Below the pieces are notes generated by a model that saw only the letters and a list, made by a program, of their open reading frames with translations, was not told where the DNA came from and ran no database searches. Shown piece after piece: positions 55,115-64,000 of a DNA stretch of 64,000 nucleotides (positions are counted from its first letter, which is position 1; each line of letters begins with the position of its first letter). A program made the position numbers and the translations under genes. Source of the DNA: Cylindrodendrum hubeiense (Eukaryota > Ascomycota > Sordariomycetes > Hypocreales > Nectriaceae); NCBI GenBank assembly GCA_014621425.1, contig JAANBB010000074.1, positions 1 to 64,000 on the forward strand, written 5' to 3'.

Positions 55115-55721
55115 TTACCGGCGCTTTTGGTCGTTCTTCCACACGGCGACCACCACGCCGATGGCCACAATCGCTCCGATGACTAACAAGCCAGAGCAAA
55201 TGGCAACACAGACTGCAAGTTTCCGCCGATGGGTTATTAGCGAATTGAATCGGGGGTCGACTGGGATTGTGCATGATGGTGGCTCCTGGGTATCAAGTTG
55301 TTAGTTTGGTTCTTGATAATTGGAAGTTCTCGGGCAACCCGTACTGTGTTGTGTCCGCTGTGACCCTGTTCTTCCATGTCATCCGCACCATCCTGTTACA
55401 ATAATGTTAGACAGCGAAACGAACCCGAGAGATCTAATGCTTACCTTGCCGCCAACGATGCCGGGCTGATCATTGCTGGCGAGGTGGACGTGGCAAGGAC
55501 TTGGTGGATGAGGCGAGATTGTGTTCTTCTGGGAGTCAGCAGCTGAAAATTGCAAGGGGCAAAACACATACCTCATAGTCGATGCGTGAATACTCAGGGA
55601 TTGATCCAAGACGTGTGGATACTGGCGGTGGAAAAGTCGGAAGCTCCTAAAACTCGCTGTTGACTGTAGGCGGTACACTCGCCGTGCCTCCTGAAGCGGC
55701 GGAAACTGGGGCCAGCATCAT
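55115..55721 (-). CDS. Small single-span membrane protein; start region interrupted by TAG or a 60-nt intron
   Basis: Exons 55646-55572, 55528-55445, 55392-55345 and 55285-55115 keep frame and encode ELPTFPPPVSTRLG..., a 28-residue middle, and a C-terminal span (LAVCVAICSGLLVIGAIVAI) followed by a basic WKNDQKRR end. The introns have strong signals: GTATGT/CCCAG, GTAAGC with CTAAC/CAG, and GTACGG with AAACTAACAAC/CCCAG. The 5' end is odd. ATG ATG at 55721 opens a frame that runs in phase into exon 55646 but meets TAG at 55649-55647. Either a 60-nt intron with a weak GTTTCC donor (55706-55647) removes it, giving 130 residues, or the gene is broken. There is no signal peptide. Unrecognised; possibly a lineage-restricted membrane protein. 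Confidence 0.65.
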
Positions 55722-56637
55722 GATTATTGGGCTAGAATGATGGGATTGAAAATAATGATGGATAATAAAATGATGGCTCGGTGAACTGGGTGACAGCGAT
55801 GCCTACCAGGGAGCCTTAAACGAGAAAGAAGAACTAATGGCCTTGGAGGGTCTGTGATGATGTTGATGTCGATGGATGAGGCTCCAGGAGAAGCTGGAGG
55901 ATCGACGTGACGGAAACCTTCACAACGCACGTGCCACTCGTGAAGGGATTTAAAAGAAAAGGGAAGAACAGAAGTCACATTAGGTGTTCACTCTCAAGTA
56001 CCTAGAAGGAGGGGTTGTTGGCCCTGTCTTCCTGCCTTGAGAGCCATGTGCGGGTAATGGACTTTCCCAGACCAAACTCAACTTTGGTTTGTTGGAAGCC
56101 CAACGGAGAGCGCGGATGCCAAAAACCTCTCAATTCTCACATGATTGCCGTTCAGCATAGCCCATGAGTCCCACCACTTGAACGGCGCAATTGCCCCTTG
56201 CCCCTCTACTATGCGATGGAAATGCAAAATGGCGATGGTGCGGAAGACAGACCCCTCCACATTGCGTAAACTTCAGATCGGATTTGCACTACCATCGAAC
56301 TGTCCGGAGCTTGCGCTCGCGCTCGCGCTTGGCAAGCGCAGTTGTCTGCTAAATCAGGGCACTCCGAAATTATGAGTTCATTTCACAGGCCAGCGCCCAC
56401 CCAGCGCAAGTTGTCCCCAGCTCATAGGCCTAAGTTCGCCGACGGCGCGAGCTGCCTGATCAAGAAAACAGCGTTGGACCCTTGATGCCATAGGCCCCAC
56501 TGGCGCGTTCTAGACTTGGGACGGCGACATCTTGGAAACCTGGGATCTTGACTAAGTTGGCTTTAGCTCCGGCTATTACCATCATCAGACCCGAGCAGTG
56601 GGGTTTGCATTCGACCCCGGCAAGCTGATAATCATTA
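55722..56637. other. Intergenic, no supported gene
   Basis: Lies upstream of the small membrane-protein gene and downstream of the small secreted protein gene. No exon chain recognised. Confidence 0.6.
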
Positions 56638-57305
56638 TTAGGGCTGCGAGGTCCCGGCAAAGTTGATGCTTTGGCTCTGGTCGCCTGCACCCTCTTGGTC
56701 CGTTGCAACGTTCTTGTCCAGCTTTGTTTGCTCCTCATCGATCTTCGCTTGATCGCCATTTCCCTGTGCAAGCTCAATCTGGAGAGCGAGGACCTGGAGT
56801 TCCAGCTTCAGAACCTTGTTCTTGATCTTGCTATTCTTGGGGTCAGCCACTGTGGTAAAACACCCCGGTCTGACTTCGCAGCCAGTTAGGGTCTGGACAT
56901 GGCCGAACTCACCCAGTTTGGAGAGCAATTCCGTCATCAGAGTTTTCTCCAACCTGATCAATGGCATCATTAAAACCACCTTCATCTGCCTCTGCCGCCT
57001 CGGCTGTCTCTCGGGCCGCCTTGAGGATGGCAAGATCGTTTGCACTGACGCCAGCTAGGTTCGCCCGGAACTCGTCGACCTAAACGGATGTTAGCCCACG
57101 ATCGGGACACGAAAATGCGAGGCCACTACGAAGGGCATACAGGGAACTTAGCGGCAACCTCTTCGAGAGCGTTGCCAGCAACGCCGTCCGAGATTTGGAA
57201 TTGAGCGTAGTCTTGAACCTGGAGAAGATCGGCCCGCTTACGGCTAGGCGATGCGATTGTCGAGGCTGCCAGTGACACGAACAGAATAGCCTTTGACAGA
57301 TACAT
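56638..57305 (-). CDS. Small secreted protein of the ADLLQVQDYAxFQ type
   Basis: Exons 57305-57141, 57079-56913 and 56830-56638 encode 174 residues. The first intron ends in GTTTAG. The second has a GTGAGT donor and an AATAG acceptor with a CTGAC branch site, and only this acceptor keeps frame. Residues 1-19 form a signal peptide (MYLSKAILFVSLAASTIAS) followed by a basic SRKR pair. The mature part starts ADLLQVQDYAQFQISDGVAGNALEE; the conserved C-terminal half has GKIKNKVLKLELQVLALQIE and ends SQSINF. It has no cysteines. I recognise the pattern as a family common in Pezizomycotina secretomes, but no function is known to me. Confidence 0.85.
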
Positions 57306-60244
57306 GACGTCGGAACAAACCCAAAAATAACGAAGAAAAGGGGGATGGAAAGAGCGTTTGATGGAAATACTTGGCCGGAAAGCAAGATTCAAAAATATAT
57401 CAAGTAGTCCCACGAGGCCAACGAAGCGAAAATAACAAAGAATGAATTTAATGGGCGTTGAAATGAGCAATGCCAAGAAGATGGATGGAGAGCTGAGAGA
57501 GCGCACTCTGAATGCCTTTATATGGATCGACGCAGCGCGCCAATGGATGCCCGAAACCATGCGCATGGGTGATATACAGAGCTCGAATCTGGCCCAGGCC
57601 AGGTTTTGGAGGTGGTTGTGGAGATCAAACGCTTCTGACACTCAGAATATGCCAAACTGCCACGCGATACCAAGACGGCCTAGTTTACGGCCCATGTCTG
57701 CTTCACGAGAACTTCAGGTCCAAATCTCGAGTTCCAGATGCAAGCGAAGGTGGGAGGCAATCTGTAGTACCGCGTTGTTGGGACCAAGACGTTCTCTGAT
57801 GCTTCTTGGCATTTTTAGGCGTGCATCGCTATTCGCACATGTGCTAGCGCTATTCACACGTGGAGGTACACCGCCATCATATGGGCGCACCGCTTTAAAC
57901 AGATGTACCCCAACCCGGCTCACACTGCTAGGCTTGGGATGCGCGTTCTTGTCTTGCACTCTAGGGGCAGAAATGCATACCGCAGTTCCAATCAAGGTAA
58001 ATGAAAGGAGTATGGTTATAAATTGAGAAATGGACACATTCTTAGATTCGTTCTTGTCTTTATTTCAATTTCATTAGAGATACTGCAAGTAACAGTTGAA
58101 TTCGGGATGAGTCTTGTGCGTGCAAATGGCAGATGGCTCGCGTGCGAAAGTCGCACTATTTTAGGCAAGCGGGCATTTTACTTGGCGCGTTTGCCCGTTA
58201 TGGCATGTTTTGGAGCCAGCGGGGTCTAGGGCCGTAGCCAACAGAGCGGGTCGATGTAGATTAGGCCATGTGGATGGTATTTCGGTCCCGGGAAGTGGGA
58301 AAGTTGGTATTCTCGATGAAGGTATATTGAACACCAAAGAAAAGTTGGGCCAAGACAAACCCCGGGTTCAAATCTGCCATGCCATGGTGATTGACCACTG
58401 CTGCAGGCACGCGGTGTTGGCATGTCTAAATGTCCAGGCTGTAGACGAGTTTTAGCCCGTTTGTCTCAAGGGAAAGCTGCCGTTTGATCACCGTCTTGTC
58501 CACAGAGCACCCGAAACAACTGTTACATGCAATGCACTGACAGAGCCGGTCTTCGGCGACTCGCATGCTTACAGCACATGGGGTCTGCCAGCCATCACAA
58601 ACGGGACATGGGACCTGATCGACGCAGCACAATGAAAGTTTGATAATCAGGGGATGTGTGGTCCCCGGAGACTGGGACACAGGCGGGGCGATGGGTCCTA
58701 CAGGCCCGACATTTCCTCGTCGCGGAAGCGGGACTCAGAGCTGAGCGGCTGTCAAGCACTGGGCCAGGGCTCTGATTCATTTCGCACGCAATTGGCAGAC
58801 GATCTCTTGAAAGGGGTTCGCACCAGGGCACGCTACGCTGTGGTCTTGGCGTCAGTGGAAGGACTTGCTACGTAGTACAGGCACCGTTGTGCAATTGGGC
58901 GTGGCCAGTTCGAGACCGTTTCTTAGCTCCAAAGACCATGTCGACGGCGCTGGCCTGGACGTTGGAAGAGACCACGTATCCTGAGAGAGATTTGCGGAGA
59001 CAGGGGAAAACGGGGCTAGCTAGCATCTCAACATCCCAAGCAGGCAGGCAGTAGGACGACTGTAAGACAGGAATGGATTGTCCCCACTGGCAGCACGTCA
59101 GTATCGGTGGCAGCGAAGGTCTCGGCGACTCCCAGGCTCTGACAAGGCTGGGATCGGACCTGGAAGCCTGGGACAGAGAACGGTTGGAAAGGCGGCCCGA
59201 CAGCCTGTCCACGCGTCTGGAACTCGTATGGATTGCTGAGTCCCATCCTATCATGTGAAAAAGGAGAGAGGGAGTGGGAGAGGGCCTGAGAGGAGAGAAT
59301 ACAGGCCGAGGTACAGACTAGGTTGGCCCAGATTGGTGGGGCGCCGGCCTACTTTGAGGTTGGGGTTGGGACGGCCATGGATAGGATCGGCCACTGACAC
59401 TGAATGGCTGGGTTGCTGACCTTTACGGAAGGGTTGGAGGGCCACAGGGGCCGGGAAGATGTGTTCAATTGCACAGCTTGGGATGCCTGGAAGCCGCTTA
59501 AGAGCCTTACTTTTGGAGCGCCGATGAGGTTGGCCTAGATATCGCCATGCGACAACCGATGCGACACACTGACTGGACTGTGCAACCATGCCACGCACCA
59601 ATTGACTGATCGGAAACGTGGTTGAGGTTGGGGCAATTGCAAGCAGCTCTAGCTCAGCCTCCTGGCGCCTTGGCCTCTGGATAAAGTGCTGAAACGGCCT
59701 GGAAGCATCCCGGCCCCCGCCTACCCCTTGCGCCGCTTCCACTGCGGCACAGGACACGACAGGCGGCCGTCTTCAGCGCAGGCGCTGAGCCCCTATAGTC
59801 GGAGCCTGTAATCGGAGCCTGTAATCGGCCCCTGTAATTGGCCCCTATAATTGGCCCCTGCTGGGGGGAGCGAAGCCTATCTCCCTCCCACTACCGAAGC
59901 CCACCGACACCCCAAGACTGCGGCACTACAGGGGGGGCTGCTCCGGGGAGTTCTCTCTCGCCAGCCACTGTTCTCATCTCCAGCCAGCCGCCTCGGCCAA
60001 TTGGCGCCCCCAAAATGCAGGCGCGCCCCGCTGTTTTTCACCGCCCTTGCGCCCCTCGTTCCCTGGCGCGTCGCTGGGCCAAAGCTCCCTGCTTCTGCCA
60101 CTGCGTCTGGCTCACCTCCCCCCCGCCACGAAAACTGTCCCGTCCCTGCGAAAAAAACCACCGACGGGCCACGACAGTTGACTTCGTTCTTCTTCCCTCC
60201 TTCACCTCTCTAGCCATTGGTGCAATTGGGCCCTCATATTCAAC
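57306..60244. other. Intergenic, 2.9 kb, with a promoter-proximal tandem repeat
   Basis: No gene supported. A frame at 58037-57714 (minus) begins with a signal-peptide-like stretch but has no ATG before its upstream stop. The last 450 bp is the C9-methyltransferase promoter and 5' UTR, with CCAAT/ATTGG words near 59990 and 60215. Confidence 0.55.
59787..59859. repeat. 13-bp tandem repeat in the C9-methyltransferase promoter
   Basis: Five and a half copies of a 13-bp unit (CGGAGCCTGTAAT and variants), ending in two copies that read TGGCCCCTATAAT / TGGCCCCTG. The joint of the last units creates ATTGG, the reverse of CCAAT, twice. It begins about 460 bp before the ATG of the methyltransferase gene. 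Confidence 0.92.
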
Positions 60245-62128
60245 ATGGCAAAGCCCGCTACCGTCACAGACGCGGACTTCGAGTTCATCGAGACTCCCAA
60301 GTTCACCCAGCCCGACTTCGAGAAGCTGGAGAACTACGGTGTCCCCACGACCAAGGTACGTGACACTTGCTGCCCCCGTGGCGATGGTCGTATCTGGCCT
60401 CTTTTGGATCAAACCGGCCACCTCTGATGGTCAATTGATTCCGGAAAACACATCCGAGGCCTTCACCAAACACCCAAAAACCACAATGCTGACCCGGCCC
60501 TTCTTCTGCAGTCTCCCGCCATTCACAATGCCCCTCTCCCTGCGGATGGTCCCGGCTCCGACACCTTCAACAACTATGCCTTGATCGCTGTCCTCACCTT
60601 GATCCCCTGGTACATGAGCTGGAAGATTGGTGGTGGCCTCAAGACCACCATCTTCTTCGCCCTCATTGTCGACCTTCCCCTCCTCGGCGCTTTCTGGATG
60701 ATCATCTCGGCCGTTAGCCCCCGCAAGAATGAGAAGGCCCGCTTCCCCGGTCGCGGTGTTGAGCACTACCTCGAGTTCAAGAAGGAGTCCGACCGCCTCA
60801 AGTACCGCGGCAACAACAAGATTGCCATGGAGACCTTCCACGAGATGTACTTCGACGGCGAGGTCGACTTCAAGGGTGACTGCCTCGAGGCCATGGAGTA
60901 CCGCCATGACTGGGCCAGCTTCCGCTTCACCATCAGCCTCATCAAGTTCTTCCTCTTTGGCATGATCCCCGAGGTCATCATGCACACCCGCTCCCAGGGT
61001 ATGTCTATCCGCTAATCCGGACTCCCTGCTCATACCCCCCTAATCGACCATTCACTGACGAGACACAGATGAGGAGCAGGTTCGTGACCACTACGACCGA
61101 GGTGATGACTTTTACGGCTGGTTCCTCGGCCCTCGCATGATCTACACCTCTGGTATTATCTCGGACATCACCAAGGAGGAGACCCTCGAGGAGCTCCAGG
61201 ACAACAAGCTTGCCATCGTTTGTGAGAAGATTGACCTCCAGAAGGGCGAGTCTCTCCTCGACATTGGCTGCGGCTGGGGTACCCTCGCCCGCTTCGCTAG
61301 TGAGAACTATGGTGCTCGTGCTACCGGTATTACCCTTGGCCGCAACCAGACTGCTTGGGGTAACGCTGCTATGCGCAAGGTTGGCATTCCCGAGGAGCAG
61401 AGCAAGATTCTGTGCATGGATTACCGTGATATTCCTGTCCCCGAGGGTGGTTACAAGAAGATTACCAGTCTCGAGATGTCTGAGCACGTTGGTATCCGTC
61501 ACTTCTCGTCCTTCCTCACCCAGGTCCACAACATGCTTGATGATGATGGTGTCTTCTTCCTTCAGTACGCTGGTCTGCGCAAGTCTTGGCAGTACGAGGA
61601 CTTCATCTGGGGTCTGTTCATGAACAAGTACATCTTCCCTGGTGCCGATGCCTCCACTCCCCTTGGCTGGGTTGTCGACAAGCTTGAGGGCACCGGCTTT
61701 GAGGTCAAGCACATTGACACCATTGGCGTTCACTACTCTGCTACTCTCTGGAAGTGGTACCGCAACTGGATGGGCAACCGCGACAAGGTTGAGGCCAAGT
61801 ACGGCAAGCGATGGTTCCGCGTAAGTATCCCTGCAACAGCACCTTGTAGCCCAGTCGATATCTGGGCTTTGTAACCGCATTCGAACAGCCTCGCTAATAT
61901 TTGCTTCAGATCTGGGAATACTTCTTGGCCTACTCCACCATTGTCTCCCGCCAGGGCGGCGCGACCTGCTTCCAGATCACCCTCGTCAAGAACATCAACT
62001 CCACCCACCGAATTGACGGCGTTCCTACCCAGTTCGCTCTGTCCGAGGCGCTCGACAACACCCGAGCTGACCTTCAGGCTTGGGCCGCTAAGAACAACGT
62101 CAAGTCCCCCAAGGAGTACCTGTCCTGA
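60245..62128 (+). CDS. mts1: Sphingolipid C9-methyltransferase
   Basis: Exons 60245-60355, 60512-60998, 61069-61820 and 61910-62128 encode 522 residues. The enzyme adds the C9 methyl group to the sphingoid base of fungal glucosylceramide using S-adenosylmethionine. Two hydrophobic segments lie at about 55-110 (YALIAVLTLIPWYMSW and FFALIVDLPLLGAFWMI). The cyclopropane-fatty-acid-synthase-like domain follows from about 200: HYDRGDDFYGWFLGPRMIYTSG, the SAM-binding LDIGCGWGTLARFA, and LEMSEHVGIRH. Acting at the ER/Golgi membrane is known for the family. Its four-exon structure and phases are clear. Confidence 0.95.
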
Positions 62129-62962
62129 ACAAGGATGGAAGGATGAGACGAGAATCCGAAAGCCCAAGGCTACGCCAGACGTAGCCACCACTCCCATTCG
62201 GGAGGGCTCAAGGGCAGAGGAGGATGCGATCCGAGTGCCTGGCATTCGGGGGACATTGTCCTGTTGGCAGCAATGGAGGATAGATCTATATCTTATATGA
62301 GCCCCAGATTGCGCCCCCTTGGTCAATTAGAAGGCCAGGGATGGTCTTGACGTAATTGGGAGAGTACCATCTTGATCATGGTAGACGCAAAAGAAATGGC
62401 AGAGTTGATGCAGATCCTCGCCGCAAGGCCGTGGGACTGCCCTGTCATTGAGTAATGAGGAATTGAAAAGGCGGTTGATGATGATTATCTGAGTGCACAT
62501 CGCTTGATTTGTTTAAAATTGCTGATCCGGTTCCAATTGAAGTCGTGATGCGGAATTGTGCAATCGTAGCGGTATGGTTGTGCTCATGGTGTCCCATGAC
62601 ATGTCGCTGGTTGTTATCAGGCAGGAGGGCACTTCCTACCTCCCTCCCATTGGGGAAATTCCAGCAGAGCTATCCGTAATCCCCACCAAGTTCATCCCAC
62701 CAACACCATCACAAAGCATAGCTCAACTCTTATACAATAGCGCCACACAACCGCGCATTTAGGGTTGAAGGCGACTGAGGACATCGTGTTTATTCAAGAG
62801 AAATTCTTCAGCGGCGGATTTGTTTCCTCTGTCCAAGGTCTGACAGAACAGGTTCGTCCTCAGCGTCACATGTACAAGACGAGAATAACCGCACCGCGTC
62901 GGGTGTCAGGGCATCCAGTGCTTCAAATTGAGGCTTCAATTTAACCATCTCAAGGTTCGAAG
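62129..62962. other. Intergenic, no supported gene
   Basis: Co-directional spacer of 834 bp between the C9-methyltransferase stop and the next start. Moderately AT-rich at 62.4-62.8 kb. Nothing recognised. Confidence 0.6.
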
Positions 62963-64000
62963 ATGAGGGCGTTTTCAGGAGTCGTTCCGGGGCTGGGTCG
63001 CCAGTGCGGCCATCTCGGGCGTCGAGCATATACCGCATCACCATCGTCAGCCTCAACATCATCCATCCTCGCCGCCATGGACGCCATCAAAGCCCGCCCG
63101 CCCAAAATCATCCCCGACTATCTCACCCCAATGTCGTCTCACCTCCTCACCACAACCCTCACCGACCTGCTCCACTCCCCGCGCCCATCGTCGCCGACTA
63201 TCGCCTCCCCGCCGCACATCCTCCCGCAGGGCCACCACCTCGTCTACTTCCCCATCCAGCTCCCGCCCTCGGCGCTCATCCCCGACGGCGCAGACCCCGG
63301 CCATTCGCCCGGCGCGCCGTTTACGCGGCGCGTCTGGGCTGGCGGTGAGTTGACGTTCGGCACGAGGGCCGCCGAGATGCGGCTGGATGGACGGCCGGTC
63401 ATGTGCCGAGAGAAGGTTGAGGATGTTGAGCTAAGAGGAAAGGACGGCGATGAGAGGGTGTTTGTGGATGTGTGGAGGAAGTATGGCCTTGGGCATGAGG
63501 ATACTGAGTCAAGGCCCGAGTGGGAGATTGAGGAACGGCGTACGCTCGTCTTTATGCGACAGCAGGAGATATCATCCTCTGCTTCTACATCCCGTCACAT
63601 CAAATGCATGCTTCCCCATCCTTTTTACATAATCTCAAGATGCTCTTATACTAACACCGACACCAGACCCTCACCCTCCCTCTCACTCCCTCTCCCTCAC
63701 TCCCTCGCCCACTCACCTGTTCCATTTCTCTGCCCTCTCCTTCAACGCCCACGCCATCCACTTCGATCCGTTCTACGCCCGCGATGTCGACGGCCACCGT
63801 GCCCTACTCGTCCACGGGCCTTTGACCCTCACTCTCATGCTGCGCGTCCTCGCCGATCGTCTGGGCGAGGGCGTCTACGTGCGTCGCTTCACCTACCGCA
63901 ACCACGCGCCACTCTATGTCAACGAACGTATGACTGTGTCTTTGCGCAAGGTATCTGGCAATAGCGAGACTCAGGGCCGTTGGGATGTCTGGGTTGAGGG
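62963..64000 (+). CDS. Hydroxyacyl-thioester dehydratase type 2-like (hot-dog fold), 5' part
   Basis: Exon 1 is 62963-63593 and exon 2 starts at 63667 and runs past the right edge; the intron ends after an ACTAAC branch site with CCAG. The donor (C|GTCACA) is weak but gives the right phase. The N terminus (MRAFSGVVPGLGRQ, with Arg and no acids) looks like a mitochondrial presequence. After the junction the frame reads THLFHFSALSFNAHAIHFD and GHRALLVHGPLTLTLML, the family signature. Yeast Htd2 acts in mitochondrial type II fatty-acid synthesis; related fungal proteins are often called mesaconyl-C4-CoA hydratase. The C terminus is outside the window. Confidence 0.85.

Noticed and set aside
57442..58026. 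A 194-codon plus-strand frame
   Set aside because: Overlaps the 5' region of the secreted protein gene on the other strand; no family motif, signal peptide or intron support.
57714..58037. Minus-strand frame with a signal-peptide-like start
   Set aside because: It begins at GTG with an upstream stop and no ATG in between, and no acceptor that would supply one was found. The body has no recognisable features.
58360..58400. GGGTTCAAATCT string like a tRNA T-loop
   Set aside because: The flanking bases do not form the 5-bp T-stem, and no acceptor, D or anticodon stems fit around it.
59851..60213. Pro-rich frames just before the C9-methyltransferase gene
   Set aside because: They lie in the promoter/5' UTR, overlap each other in both frames and end before the true ATG.

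Overview
The window is nuclear DNA from a filamentous ascomycete (Pezizomycotina, most likely a Sordariomycete; the species cannot be named from sequence alone). Short phase-consistent introns of about 40-130 bases carry fungal signals (GTAAGT/GTATGT/GTGAGT donors, CTAAC or CTGAC branch sites, CAG/TAG acceptors). Typical lineage genes are present: palC, sphingolipid C9-methyltransferase, a cupredoxin/serine-rich secreted protein and small secreted cysteine-rich proteins. I resolve 22 protein genes, two of them cut by the window ends, and no tRNA or rRNA gene.

Layout. 0-3.4 kb: 5' end of a secreted protein gene (minus), a 2.3-kb gap, and a small cysteine-rich secreted protein built from two exon-encoded repeats. 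3.7-7.4 kb: palC and alg6, head to head. 10.2-15.6 kb: a membrane-anchored cupredoxin-like protein, then ribosomal stalk gene rpp2 and chromatin gene spt2, head to head. 17-30.4 kb is the dense housekeeping core: an unknown coiled-coil protein, a NUFIP/Rsa1-like CCCH protein, RNA polymerase III subunit rpc25, emc3, spc2, mms19 and atp11. 30.5-43.6 kb: a PTS1-tagged 4-coumarate-CoA-ligase-like enzyme, a membrane sterol-ester-lipase-like protein, pex6, and a thioredoxin-fold protein with an acidic, lysine-rich repeat tail.

43.6-60.2 kb is gene-poor. It holds a GPI-type Thr-rich wall protein, a small one-span membrane protein whose first frame is interrupted by TAG (or by a weak intron), and a small secreted protein of a known fungal type. 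An 8-kb gene-free stretch (47.1-55.1 kb) carries many unrelated short tandem repeats. 60.2-64 kb: sphingolipid C9-methyltransferase and the 5' part of a hot-dog-fold hydroxyacyl-thioester dehydratase.

Genes that work together: emc3/spc2 (ER membrane insertion and signal peptide removal) share one 462-bp promoter region; the NUFIP-like gene and rpc25 (snoRNP assembly and Pol III) share another. The PTS1 ligase and pex6 both point to peroxisomes. There is no secondary-metabolite cluster, transposon, CRISPR array or obvious RIP-degraded DNA. Exon coordinates were read by eye from splice signals and reading frame; no database search was run.
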